Notes: generated by a model not told the origin, from the sequence alone. A DNA stretch of 64,000 nt from Apostichopus japonicus (GCF_037975245.1 NC_092576.1:5814001-5878000), one strand, 5' to 3'; shown: positions 34,068 to 44,647, counted from the stretch's first letter. Made by a program: numbers and translations.

Positions 34068-36310
34068 TCATTTAACTAACTTCAATTGATCAACATGAGC
34101 AATCCTTTTTTCATTTACACTACTATCCTCAATTACAAAAGTTACTGGTGATGTTCTAGCAACAACTCTGTAAGGACCTCTCCACTTAGGAGCTAACTTT
34201 GCTGAAAACTTTTTCTGCATATTTGACAATGCATGAGACCTCAGCAGAACCATATCATCAACACTAATGCTGACCTTGTTTCTTTTTTCATCATACTTGA
34301 CTTTGTTCTGCATCGTCCTATGCAACATGTTCTCTCTTGCAACCGTGAACATGCTTTCCGATTCAACCTTATCAATAACTTTTAATTGTTCCCTTTGGTC
34401 TATCCATTCCCCAGGACCCCTAATCTTCCGGTTCAAGAAGAGTTCCGCTGGGGAGAACCCTGTGGAATCATGTGTAAAAGAGTTTAGGGCAAACATGAAT
34501 TCCGCAATATGCTCATCCCACTCTGTATGACTCCCCTTAACAAAAGAACACAGCATTGACATGATGTTTCTGTTGACCCGTTCCACCCAATTGGCTTGAG
34601 GATGATACGGTGTTGTAAACACTCGCCTAACTCCCCATAATACCCAAATGTCAGCTACAGACTTTGACACCATCTGTGGTCCATTATCAGAGACCAAAGT
34701 GGTACATGCCCCCCAGGTACAAAACAACTGTTGCAAAATTGACGTCAAGACCTTTCCAGTTGCCCTTCTGAGTGACATTAAAAAAGAAAATCTAGAAAAG
34801 TGGTCAGTAACAACTAAGATGTAAAGATTTCCTGCTATGCTCTTCGGAAATGGGCCTAGAAGGTCCATTGCCAGGATTTCCCATGGTCTTTGACTCTTAG
34901 TGGACTCCATGTAACCCTGTGGTTTGGAATAAATTGGTTTTGACAATTGACATGTTCTGCATCTTTTGAGAAAATTCTCTACAGAGTTTTTCATACCTTT
35001 CCACCAAAATAGGTCTCGAATTTTGGAGATTGTTTTCCTTACTCCAAGATGGGGACATGTTGGGGTACAATGATAATGGGTAATAACTGTATTAATGAAC
35101 TGCTCAGGTACCACCACTTTTTTGCCTTGGGTGCCAACATACTTTAGTATTTCATCTTCAAGGACATATTTCTCACTAATTTGCGAGTTGGAACCATTAT
35201 CTAAAACTTTCTTTCTAATGTTCGACAGTGTTGGATCATGTTGTTGTTCCAGAATGAAACAATTCATATCTGGGAGTATACCACTTATATCGGATTCAGG
35301 TTGTACAATTTCATTTGAACTTGGCGACACTGTAATGGAGCAATTCGAGCAATAGTACTTATCTATCTCTGCAACATCCTGTTTACTAAGACCCAAACAC
35401 CGCCAGTGGAACCACTCCTCACAACCCTCACATTGAATCCATGAAATCGTATCGGAAGGGTCACCTTTACAGTCTGGGTGAAAACACACATTTTGGTCAT
35501 AGTTGATAGAACAAATAGCAGCTCTCGAAAGAGCATCAGGAATAAGGTTTTGGGTACCTGGTCTGTAATGAACCTTAAAGTCAAACTCCTGAAGCCTTAA
35601 TGCCCATCTCACATATTTACCTTTTAATGTTTTGCTTCGCAGCAACCAAACTAAGGCCTGGTGGTCAGTAAAGACTGTACAGCTACCCGATTCCAGATAC
35701 GGTCGCCACTTGTCAAATGCCCACACTACGGCTAAACATTCCAATTCAGTGGTGGAATAATTTCGCTCAGCTTTATTCAATGAACGGGAGGCAAATGCAA
35801 TGATATATGGATCACCCGATGAGGATCTCTGGATAAGGGCAGCCCCCAAACCCACTCCACTGGCATCTGTATGCACTTCAAATGGTTCCTTGAAGTCTGG
35901 GATAGTCAAAGACACCGCCCTCGCCATCTCATCTTTCAACTTCTCACATGCCATCTGACATTCATCTGACCACTTCCACTGCACCCCTTTACGCCGTAAC
36001 ATATTTAAAGGTTCAGCGATTGTGGCATAGTTGGGCACAAACTTTGCACACCACCCACTTAGACCTAAAAATCTCTCAAGAGACTTCTTATCCGTTGGGG
36101 GTGGAAAATTTTGAACTGCCTCACATTTTGAAGGATTGAGTGACACTCCTCTATAATCAATGATATATCCCAAGAATCTAACCCGTGTATACAATATTGA
36201 ACATTTCTCGGGATTCACTGTTAGACCAGCCCTTCTTAAGCACCAGAGAACCCCATGAAGATCTGCTAAGTGCTCTCTTACTGTGGGAGAGTGAAAAACA
36301 ATATGATCAA
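34068..36310 (-). pseudogene. Gypsy pol, C-terminal part (RT palm/thumb, RNase H, PHD, integrase)
   Basis: Uninterrupted frame of nearly 750 codons. In order: the rest of the RT after the catalytic loop (here YIDH, where YIDD is usual), RT connection with LGYIID and FLGLSGWCAKF, RNase H with HTDASGVGLGAAL and FTDHQALVWLL, then a PHD finger (roughly 35340-35500) with a C4HC3 pattern including IQCEGCEEWFHWRCLGL and YYCSNC. The integrase follows, with its HHCC zinc region (HYHCTP...CRTCQ) and catalytic DDE residues in AMDLLGPF, VSDNGPQ and NWVERVNRN. It would integrate element DNA in the nucleus. The frame is open on into the inserted DNA element, but true pol sequence starts at the insertion point. 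The YIDH change removes one catalytic aspartate. Confidence 0.9.
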
Positions 36311-36312
36311 TA

Positions 36313-37511
36313 TAGTAAGATGGGGTAAAAAAAAACCACAGGATAGTTGGGGTAAAAAAAAACCCACCCCCACAACAAGTCGTGAGAAATAGAAACACAT
36401 TTTTGTATGGTGTATGTGAAAACCATGGTGCCCAAGTCAATTCTGACATACTTTATTGATTGTTACTATTCTTTTCCATCGGCGTACCGATACTTTTAGC
36501 GCCAATTTTTACCATAATCTAAAAATAGCAAATATTAAAGTTCTGAACACTGTCCTTTAACTTTATCCCACAAAAATATTAGAACTGATATAGAGGTTTT
36601 TGTTTCTTGGTTATGATAACAAGAGGTGTACCTACATGAATCAGTAATGTAATTACCCGCACGATCTGACATTTTTCTCGAATGACGTGGTTTTTTTTTA
36701 CCCCAGGGTTTAGTGTCCGTTTGGGGTAAAAAAAGACCAGTCCTAATTTCCTCCCAAAATGGTTTATATTTACCACAGAATGTTAGAATTGCTATATGAT
36801 TGACACAGGGAGTACATCTATGCTCCTCTAATTTCTACCAATATAATAATTTACATTTTTATAACTAACTGTTGCCTGTTCTTAACCTAAGTTATTGCTA
36901 TGTTAGCCTAGTGTTATAGCCTAACACAATATATGTCTGCTGTATATATGGTTATCTTGTTATTTTTAGAGTCCTGAATTAATCTCTACCCTAAGTCCCA
37001 ACCCCACAGCTGGATGTAATACTAATATATAGAATAAAACCCTTAAAACATGGTCAATAATGTTTTAGGGGGTATTAAACAGTCTTGATAGAATCTTGCT
37101 TAGTCTCGGAAGGTGGGGTGTGTTTCCCGGAGTTTATCGTTTGGCAATAGGTTAATTCATGCAGAACTCTATTGAAAATGCCCAAATAAAGCTTTTCTAA
37201 AGTGTGCTGAAAATATTTCTGGTGGTTTTGCACATTTTCTTTTGGTAGTATGTTGTTTTAACAGTGTGGACTTTTTTTACCCCAGCAGGGTTTTTTTTTA
37301 CCCCAAAAATGACTAACAGCCGGGGTAAAAAAAAACCACCCCTTTTCTGGAATTTCTCCTTTACACATTGTGATTGAAATTTTTATTATGGCTATTTAGG
37401 AAGGTATTCCCAATTGTCAACTGACAATGCTAAAATATCTACCCAAGCATCTACCTAACGAGTTTTATGTTAAACTTTAAGGAAACGTTTTTTTTTTACC
37501 CCATCTTACTA
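36313..37511. mobile_element. TA-inserted DNA element rich in GGGGTAAAAAAA
   Basis: Inverted termini TAGTAAGATGGGGTAAAAAA (left) and its complement (right) are nearly perfect for about 22 bases. They are flanked by TA on both sides. Removing the element plus one TA (1,201 bases) brings the two halves of Gypsy pol back into the same frame, which fixes the boundaries. TA duplication suggests Tc1/mariner-like or another TA-targeting family. The body has no transposase, but GGGGTAAAAAA occurs about eight times in both orientations, paired near each end. Confidence 0.85.
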
Positions 37512-37513
37512 TA

Positions 37514-38202
37514 TATGGAAAGTAACGGCGACTGAATTGATCATTTGGAGCCTGTGCAAGGACTACATCTAATAGGTTCTGAAAATTCTGACTGGCATTG
37601 CGTAAACCAAAAGGCAACCTCTTAAATTGGTACACGCCTTCTTCACAAACAAAAGCAGTTTTGTGCTGGTCGTCTGAATGGATGGCTGCCTGCCAGAATC
37701 CTGATTTCAAATCAAGAGTAGAAAAAAATTTAGAATCATGCATAGAATGCAATATACTGTCAATGGTAGGTATGGGATAGTTAGATGCCTTTGTTACAGC
37801 ATTCAGGGCACGATAATCAACGGCCAACCTGTACGATTGATCCTTTTTTTCGACCATTACCACAGGACTTGACCATTCAGAAGTTGAGGGCACAATGATA
37901 TCTTGTTCTAACATTTCCCTTATTTGTTCCCTAAGATTGGCCCGTTTCTTTTCAGACAACCTATAAGGGCCCCTCCTTACTGGCTTGGCATCCCTTGTTT
38001 CGATTTTGTGCTGGAGCCAATTGCAAAAACCTGGCCTATCAACAAAAACATCAGCAAATTCCTCCTTTAGTTTTGCCACTTCAGTCTCATGCCCATCCAA
38101 CTTCTCAGAGACAACATGCCCATCATCATGCCCCACATTAGAAATATCTAGATCAATCCCTTTCTGGAACTCGGTAGGTAAAATATTTGGTTTTTTCACC
38201 AT
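37514..38202 (-). pseudogene. Gypsy pol, N-terminal part (reverse transcriptase fingers/palm)
   Basis: The frame begins ATGGTGAAAAAACC, overlapping the end of gag-protease by a few bases in the -1 frame. It contains RT landmarks EMLEQDIIVPSTSEWSSPVV, YRLAVDYRALNAVT, FSTLDLKSGFWQ, TAFVCEEGVYQF and LPFGLRNASQNFQ. It runs directly into the inserted DNA element, so the protein would end in a short foreign tail. The overlap sits on two G-runs (GGGGGG), a possible slippery region for gag-pol frameshifting. Confidence 0.9.
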
Positions 38203-39683
38203 CCCCCCGACCCCCCTCCGTATCTCTCAACCCACACTATTGGAAATTTAATATATGGATTATGATTTTGTGACCAATACGAATTACCATTAATGTCCAA
38301 TACAAGAGCAAATAGCTTAAATACATCCCTCCCCAAAAGTACCTGGCATGGAATATCAGCTACATACAGTTCAACAAGTTTGGTTTCACCTGCAATTGAC
38401 ATCATTGTTGACACTTTGGATGTAACTATCAGAGGAGTATCATCCAACAGAGCAAAGTGGAGTGGTTGATCCAAGGGAATGACAGTCGCTGCATCAACGA
38501 GCCGAGTATTCACTAGTGATCGTGCAGCACCACTGTCTGCGTAAGCGAAGATTTTCTTTGAATCGATAGTTGCTTCAAAATAGGCACCATCAAGTTTACA
38601 CATCTGTGAGCTGAAAACCTCTTCATCTTGGCGATCAGGCTTCGCAACTTTGCATAATTCCTCCTTACGATAGGCATCAGATACTCTTACCAGACTCACA
38701 CCATGTTGAAGATTTTGGCCAGGTGAAGGTCTCTTTGGGCAATAATAACTGATATGACCCCATTCATTACAAACATAACACCGAATATTTGAATTATCTT
38801 GTGTAGGTCTATTGAATCTAGGGGTATCACTCTGTCTGGGAGGATAATTCAATGTTCCTTGCTGCTGACTGTACATTGGGGATGGTCTACGAGGAGGAAT
38901 ACTAGCCGCAGTCCCTGGCTCCATCTGTTGTCTATTCCTTGAAGTTGCCCTTGCTATCAAAAGATTATCTGACATCTCTGTGAGTGCTTCCAAGGAGGAC
39001 CATTTTTGCTCTAATAGTTTCATTCGAAGTGATTGGTCTCGCAATGAATGTATCAGTTGATTAATAACCAATTTGTCCATAATTTGGGAGAACTCGCTAT
39101 CGGATAATAAACTATCAGATGGATTTAACCAACGCCTAATATAAAGTTTTAGGCGACTACCGAACTGTCTGAAGGTTTCAGTGGAAGTTTTACCAGATAC
39201 ACGGAATTTCTCTCCATAAGAATCTTCAGTAAGTCTATATGCAGCAAGGATAGCTGCCTTAACTGTAGTATAATTCTGTTTCTGAGCTTCACACAGAACA
39301 TAAAAAGCTTGCTGAGCCTTACCCGTGAGAAAAGGTTCCAACAAAATCGGCCATCTAGTATGTACAATGGACTGACTGGTGCAGAGTCTCTCGAAGGTTG
39401 ACATATAACACTCTAAATCATCTTCCGCCGAGAGCGTGTGAAATCCCTTCAAGCTGTGAGCTTCCTGAACTGGCTGATGAGACTTTCTCGGAAAATTTGA
39501 AGTTACATCCACCAAATTTGGCATCATCTGCAAGGCATCAATTCGCTCTTGTTTGGTCTTTAGAACAGTCAAATCCAAACCATTTTCCTCGCAGAGCTCC
39601 TTTATATAATCAGCCAGTAAAAATTTCAGATGTGGATATTGTTCCTTACAAGTGGATGAGGTTTGCTGAGCAGCAGATGTCAT
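38196..39683 (-). CDS. Gypsy gag with CCHC knuckle and aspartic protease
   Basis: The frame is open from 39824, but the first in-frame ATG in a plausible position is 39683 (MTSAAQQTSSTCKEQYPHLK), since the upstream part runs through leader sequence next to the primer site. A retrotransposon gag core (SLKGFHTLSAEDDLECYMSTF...FLTGKAQQAFYVLCE) is followed by a single zinc knuckle, CYVCNEWGHISYYC (near 38775), and by a protease with ADSGAARSLVNT (near 38535) and LLGRDVF. The product forms particles, packages RNA and cleaves the polyprotein. The frame is intact to the TGA next to the start of pol. Confidence 0.88.
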   Translation of the reverse strand: MTSAAQQTSSTCKEQYPHLKFLLADYIKELCEENGLDLTVLKTKQERIDALQMMPNLVDVTSNFPRKSHQPVQEAHSLKGFHTLSAEDDLECYMSTFERLCTSQSIVHTRWPILLEPFLTGKAQQAFYVLCEAQKQNYTTVKAAILAAYRLTEDSYGEKFRVSGKTSTETFRQFGSRLKLYIRRWLNPSDSLLSDSEFSQIMDKLVINQLIHSLRDQSLRMKLLEQKWSSLEALTEMSDNLLIARATSRNRQQMEPGTAASIPPRRPSPMYSQQQGTLNYPPRQSDTPRFNRPTQDNSNIRCYVCNEWGHISYYCPKRPSPGQNLQHGVSLVRVSDAYRKEELCKVAKPDRQDEEVFSSQMCKLDGAYFEATIDSKKIFAYADSGAARSLVNTRLVDAATVIPLDQPLHFALLDDTPLIVTSKVSTMMSIAGETKLVELYVADIPCQVLLGRDVFKLFALVLDINGNSYWSQNHNPYIKFPIVWVERYGGGSGGW

Positions 39684-39841
39684 TTTGTTATCCTGATAGA
39701 CACTAGTCCATATACAGAAACTAAAAAGTTTGAAAATCACTACTAATAACATAGGTAACTGCTGGTAATGGACAGCCAGTTTAAACAGACCTGAAAGAAG
39801 GGTGGTGGCTATGGACTTCCACAAAGCTAACAGTGCAAGTA

Positions 39842-39858
39842 CCCTGCCGACTACGCCA
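39842..39858 (-). other. Gypsy primer-binding site (tRNA-Ser)
   Basis: One base inside the 5' LTR, the plus strand reads CCCTGCCGACTACGCCA. The last 16 bases equal the 3' end of animal tRNA-Ser(AGA), including CCA. On the element strand this is TGGCGTAGTCGGCAGG, the expected complement. Confidence 0.85.
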
Positions 39859-39859
39859 T

Positions 39860-40347
39860 TGTAGTGACCGAGCAGTAACAGAACAAACTAAAACACATGC
39901 AACCAACAAAGAATGACACAAGACAAGTTGACAGCTTGGATGCTGGAGGAGCTCTGGTTTGTATTATCCTCTTGTAACATCATCTCCAACATACATAACA
40001 AATTAACACTCACATAAACCAACACCCTAGTATAATACAATCCTATTGGTAGGTGGAAGACCACTGACCACTCCCACTAGGTCATTCCATCTCTCACAAA
40101 CATCTACACCTGTATAACATGTGATATCACACCAGAGTGTGTGCACCTGGGTACTCTCCAATTGACCTGGCTATAACAACTTCCAAACATAACTCAACTT
40201 ACAGTGTAAACAATAGACAAAATACCAACAATGCCATAGATGGCTATCCTCAGTGGACTAGACCAAACAGTGACCAGAATAGTCTAATAAATGCCAGCAA
40301 GTACAAAAGACTGGCCAAAGATAGGATAAATAAGCTAGGACCCTACA
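39860..40347 (-). repeat. Gypsy 5' LTR
   Basis: Matches the other LTR over its full 488 bases. It adjoins the primer site, so it is the upstream LTR of this minus-strand element and would drive its transcription. Confidence 0.95.
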
Positions 40348-40351
40348 ATTT

Positions 40352-41216
40352 CACTTACCTGGTCGTAGACTTTCATCATGAAGGACAACCTCTCGTTTCG
40401 TGACGAACGGTTAAAAGAAAGTGAATTAGTTATGATTTTAATCACGTTGACATTTTCTTCAAACGTTGTGCAACAATAAATGCATTTCTTCCGTATAAAT
40501 AAACGCTACTAGCCTACCAATACTATCTAGCTGTATAGTTCTTGTACATAGGTTATGTACGACGCATTGCATTTGCACGAATTCGCGCAACTGTTAAAGC
40601 AGCATTTTGCGTTGGGTCGCTTTTTTCCACTTTTTTTACATGTGCATCGATTTTTTTTACATGTATCAATCATAAAACAGCAATCTAAGATACCATCAAA
40701 GTTTCACCCTGCCAAGAGCGTTAATTAGCGAGTAATTAACGATTTATGTCGATAAATGAGAAGAGTGTCCTCGACAAATTTCACAGTTAAAATTAATCGC
40801 ATACAATTCCGCCAAACCCACTAGTTTGAATTCAACCAATCAGAGATGCAGGTTTAGTTATAAGCCGTTGCTAAAAATAGATTCAAGACTTCGCGTTGGT
40901 TGTACCAGGGAGTTGTTATGCAACTCCCTGGTACAACTGCCATATAGACTGTACACAAATCAAGCGTGGTGTTATATTACGTATCTGTCAATGAGGTTCG
41001 TAGTGTTTAAATATTCATATTATGGGCGAGGTTTATTGGGTTCCCAACGGAAGATATCTTGGAGAACAACAAAGTTGAAAGTTGCAATTTTTTCGACTTT
41101 TATGCCACCATTTGAAGTAAAATATAAATAGATTAGCTAGTTATGTATGTCTTTATGGCAAAGTGGAATCAGTGAGGTTGAGAAAAATCATAGAAAAGGA
41201 CGCAAAATGCTGCTAA
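40352..41216. other. unassigned interval
   Basis: AT-rich DNA with no supported gene; it contains the perfect hairpin at 40899-40937. Confidence 0.3.
40899..40937. repeat. perfect 17-bp hairpin, 5-base loop
   Basis: GTTGTACCAGGGAGTTG, loop TTATG, then the exact complement CAACTCCCTGGTACAAC. A stem this perfect could be a decayed palindromic element or a small-RNA-type hairpin. Nothing around it indicates which. Confidence 0.85.
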
Positions 41217-41296
41217 GGAACTATCATGGCGTCCATTGTAAACATATGACGTCGCAAATTGCCAGTTGGCCGAACTCTCTAAATATACGGCTCTGC
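41217..41296 (+). repeat. fragment related to the promoter-like segment at 26.7 kb
   Basis: GGAACTATCATGGCGTCC and AACTCTCTAAATATACGGCTCTG match 26639-26730 in inverted orientation. It ends where the hAT-type element begins. Confidence 0.6.
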
Positions 41297-41614
41297 TGTG
41301 ACCAGTGTTACCAGAGTTAGCGTTTTTACACTAGATCTAGCGTTTTTAGTCATTTCTGGGTTTCTAGCGCACGTTTTTTCTAATTTTGGTAATTCTACCG
41401 TTTTTTGCCTAAAACTAGTTAAATTTACCAAAAATAGACCATTTTTCAGATTTTGTAGACAAAATTCTTACTTGGAGACCCATCCAAATTTATTTTGAGT
41501 ATTTTTGCCCAATCTTCGGAATTTCCTACCAAAAATTTCCATGTTTTTTTCAAATTATCTGGGTCAGACTATCACTCAAATCAACTATTCAAAATCTATT
41601 TTGTGATCGGTGAC

Positions 41615-41945
41615 CATTCATCCTACGAATCTATGGAACGCCAAAAGCGCATCGCATTTCGTTGCCTCGATCGATTTCGCCTCCTTCTATTTCGTTGCCT
41701 CCTTTGATTTCGTTTCCTCCTTCTATTTCGTTGCCTCCTTTGATTTCGTTGTCTCATTCTATTTCGTTGCTTCGTTCTATTTCGTTGTTTCCTTCGATTT
41801 CGCTTCTTCGTTCTATTTCGTTGCCTCCTTTGGTTTTGTTGCCTCGTTTGATATCGTTGCCTCCTTTTATTTGGTCGCCTCCTTCTAATTCGTTGCCTCC
41901 TTTGATTTCGTTGCCTCCTTTGATTTCGTTGCCTCGTTCTATTAT
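41615..41945 (+). repeat. TTCGTTGCCTCC minisatellite, left arm
   Basis: Units of about 15 bases, (A/G)TTTCGTTGCCTCCTT, repeated about 20 times. It is preceded by ATGGAACGCCAAAAGCGCAT. Both the array and its leader recur inverted at 43250-43492, making a large stem. Confidence 0.9.
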
Positions 41946-42225
41946 CTACTATCGGTAACAAAAATGATTTCTTGACCAAAAGTGGCCTTAAAGTTTTAAC
42001 CCCGATACGGACATCTCTAAACGCGCTGTATATACATAATGTGTAATGATCAGAAAAATGTAGGCTCCATAACTAAAGTTAATCGATTTTGAAGAAAAAA
42101 ATTAAACAGTTTTCTAATCATTACACATTACGTATATACATCGCGTTTAAAGATGTCCGTATCGGGGTTAAAAATTTGAGGCCACTTTTGGTCACGAAAT
42201 CATTTTTATTACCGATAGTAGAGAT
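41943..42225. repeat. ~280-base palindrome
   Basis: TACTATCGGTAACAAAAATG, GGCC..AAAGTTTTAACCCCG and ATACGGACATCTCTAAACGCG on the left recur as complements on the right, with the centre near 42085. It resembles a foldback insertion inside the larger element. Confidence 0.8.
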
Positions 42226-42490
42226 ATACCACGTGAAAGATGAACCTGTCTACTTTAATGTGGTGCTAACCGGACATCTCAATAGGCTCCATAACTCAAC
42301 TTAATCGATTTTGAAGAATAAAAAAATTAATCAATATTTTAAAACTTTTAGGCCACTTTTGGTCAAAAAATGGGCTTTGTTACCGATAGTAGGTATAACA
42401 CGTGAAAGAAGAGAGTGATTCTTTGATGTGATGCTAACCGAACCTCCTAACTAGGTCGATAACTCAAATTAATCGATTTTGAAATAATAA
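42226..42490 (+). repeat. tandem ~190-base units next to the palindrome
   Basis: CACGTGAAAGA, GATG...GTGCTAACCG, CATAACTCAA.TTAATCGATT and GGCCACTTTTGGTCA blocks recur in the same order twice, the second copy ending near 42490. They share the ACCGATAGTAG motif with the palindrome. Confidence 0.65.
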
Positions 42491-43249
42491 TACGTTTGGA
42501 TCATAACACATTACCGCTCGTTTCGAGCTAATTTTCCCATTTGCATCCCACTCCTGTTAGGATCGAACGGTTTGTAGTCATCGAATTTCAATAAATCAAA
42601 GTGTTACTGACTGTTCTTTCATACCACGTGTAAGAGGAATAACTTAACAACGTCATTGTACCTCTCTTGACTGTTGCATATTCTCATAAATTACTTGTTT
42701 AGACATTTGAAAAAAAAAAGAGAAAAAAATGGTATAAAAATTGTCGCAATTTACGCCTTTCTCCACAAGATTTGGTAGGATCACATGTTTCAGTTCAATA
42801 TGGATGCAGAAATCGTCCACCATTTAATTCCAAAATTATAACACATGAAAGAGCAACATCTTCTCTCTCATATGGTGCAATTATTGGCATTTTACAGTAT
42901 GAATAGTGTTAATTATTATCGCTTTAAAACAGGTACGAAAAAGTAACAGTCTTGTTATTGTCCGCTAATTTAGGCTGCCCTTAGTGGCTGCATGCTGGGG
43001 TGCTGGGGATCCACTTTTCCGCCACAGCGTACCCAGCGCTCGTCACAGTGTACAAAAATCAGTGGACAACGGCGTGTAACGTTGATGTATACACTATTGG
43101 CTGCTGTTAGTGGCTGCTGTTAGTGGCTGCTACGTTCAAACAGGTGCTAAGCTGCTCAGTACGTGCTAGGCACTGTGATCGACCAGGTAACGTTCGCGCC
43201 GGCCGGTCGCGACCGAAGGAGAAAAAAGCTCCGCCCACCAATGCATGCC

Positions 43250-43492
43250 TGCAATACCTAATTAACATAACCAGGCGAATTCAATCGAGGCAACGAAATC
43301 GAACGAGGCAACGATGTAGAACGAGGCAACGAAATAGGTGGAGGCAGCAAAATAGAAGGAGGCAGCAAAATAGAACGAAGCAACGAAATAGAAGGAGGCA
43401 ACGAAATAAAGGGAGGCAACGAAATAGAAGGAGGCGAAATCGATCGAGGCAACGGAATGCGATGCGCTTTTGGCGTTCCATACGAATCTGTG
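43250..43492 (-). repeat. TTCGTTGCCTCC minisatellite, right (inverted) arm
   Basis: GAGGCAACGAAATAG-type units, followed by ATGCGCTTTTGGCGTTCCAT, the exact complement of the left arm's leader. Confidence 0.9.
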
Positions 43493-43965
43493 CTAAATTG
43501 ACTCGAAACAACACGAAAGTTAGGGAAACTACCATTTAGCGTTTTCTAGGGTTTTATTTTCGCAAATCTAGCGTTTTTTCGTCAACTGTCGCTGGTAACG
43601 CTGGCTGTGACACCGTCACCGTCATAACTATCTCGTGATTTCTATCCGGTAATGCTGGTTCTAGTTTGTGAGGGCGATACTGTCTAGACCCAGTACACAA
43701 AGAGACGTAGCCTAGCTTACAACAGAATTGGATTTTTTAAAGTACGGAATTGAAGTTACTATGGGTTCACATTTGGCAACCTTGTGTTAAACACTCGTTT
43801 TTGGAAATAGATGGTAAGTTGTAGGTTAGTGTCAGTAGGCTAGCTCTAAGTTTCGTTTTTACATAGGCGTATGCTGCATTAGGTTGTAACGAAGTCATAG
43901 TAAGCTTGTGTACTCGCTAGTCTAACCGATCTACGACTGGAGTAAAGGTCTGTTGTGTATAGTCA

Positions 43966-44446
43966 GTATTGCGAAGTTCGGCATACTGCGAAGTTCGGAC
44001 ACCCTAAGAAATGCACGATTTCACCATGAAAACCTACAGGAAGAGCCAAATTTCACCAAAAAGTACGAAGCTACAGTTATTTTCTCTCCAAAATGACCCG
44101 TGTGCAAGAAATTACTTTCATATTTGTCAATAAAATGACGAAGATCTATGAAGTCTGTTATAATTACTGAAAGAGCAACTGCACCACCAATTTTATCACC
44201 AGCGCCACACTGTGGGTAGCGTGTCCGAACTTCGCAATACTCTTGCAAAGAAATACCAGTTCCACAATCACGAAGAATCTTCTTGGAAAACAACGTGAAA
44301 ACAGTTTGCAGGAAAGAAAGTTTGGCCGTGTATCGTGCTATAACACAATTATCCCACCATATGAAGTATATTTTCTGGTGATTTAGACCAGAAGATTTAG
44401 TTTTGGGGTGTTTTAAGTCTTAAGTGTCCGAACTTCGAAGTCACCA
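43966..44446. mobile_element. possible MITE(s) with GCGAAGTTCGG ends
   Basis: GTATTGCGAAGTTCGG at 43966 has the exact inverted partner CCGAACTTCGCAATAC at 44227-44242. GCGAAGTTCGGACACC at 43989 has an inverted partner, AAGTGTCCGAACTTCG, at 44430-44445. Two overlapping or nested miniature elements are the simplest reading. No clear target duplication. Confidence 0.5.
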
Positions 44447-44647
44447 TGCTACTACGTGTAATTTGGTAATCCTTGTGCAGCTTTGATATGGTATGTTTAT
44501 TTCATTTATATGGCTCATAAATTGGCAATATGAACAGTAGCTATGGTTGTATTATCGTGAATTTCATATGTAATTCCTCATAGCTTAGTAATAATGTTCT
44601 AGCTACTATACTTGCTGAACTTGGCTTTGAAAAGTGAAGATGCTAAT

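Larger units (their letters stand above)
33542..40347 (-). mobile_element. complete Ty3/Gypsy LTR retrotransposon with PHD finger
   Basis: Two LTRs of equal length (488 bp each) bound a 6.8-kb element with TGTAG...CTACA ends and a 4-bp duplication ATTT on each side (33538-33541, 40348-40351). On the minus strand the order is 5' LTR, tRNA-Ser-type primer site, gag with CCHC knuckle and protease, reverse transcriptase, RNase H, PHD finger, integrase, polypurine tract, 3' LTR. The LTRs differ at only a few positions, so insertion is recent. A 1.2-kb DNA element has since landed inside the reverse transcriptase. Confidence 0.93.
41303..43603. mobile_element. large hAT-type element with inverted minisatellite arms
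   Basis: Ends CAGTGTTACCAGAG and its near-complement (CGCTGGTAACGCTG) are flanked by a perfect 8-bp duplication, GCTGTGAC (41295-41302 and 43604-43611). Both subterminal regions carry GCGTTTTT/TCTAGCG motifs. Inside are two inverted TTCGTTGCCTC minisatellites, a palindrome and tandem repeats. No transposase frame is present; long arginine/glutamine-rich frames are minisatellite artefacts. Confidence 0.85.

Noticed and set aside
33819-34079. 86-codon plus-strand frame, also present at 40137
   Set aside because: Both copies are LTR sequence of the Gypsy element, antisense to its genes.
36311-36449. N-terminal extension of the Gypsy pol C-terminal frame
   Set aside because: The open frame continues by chance into the inserted DNA element; pol homology begins at the insertion point.
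41610-43539. Arg/Gln/Asn-rich and Ser/Pro/Leu-rich frames on both strands
   Set aside because: They track the 15-base TTCGTTGCCTCC minisatellite; the period is a multiple of three, which keeps frames open by chance.
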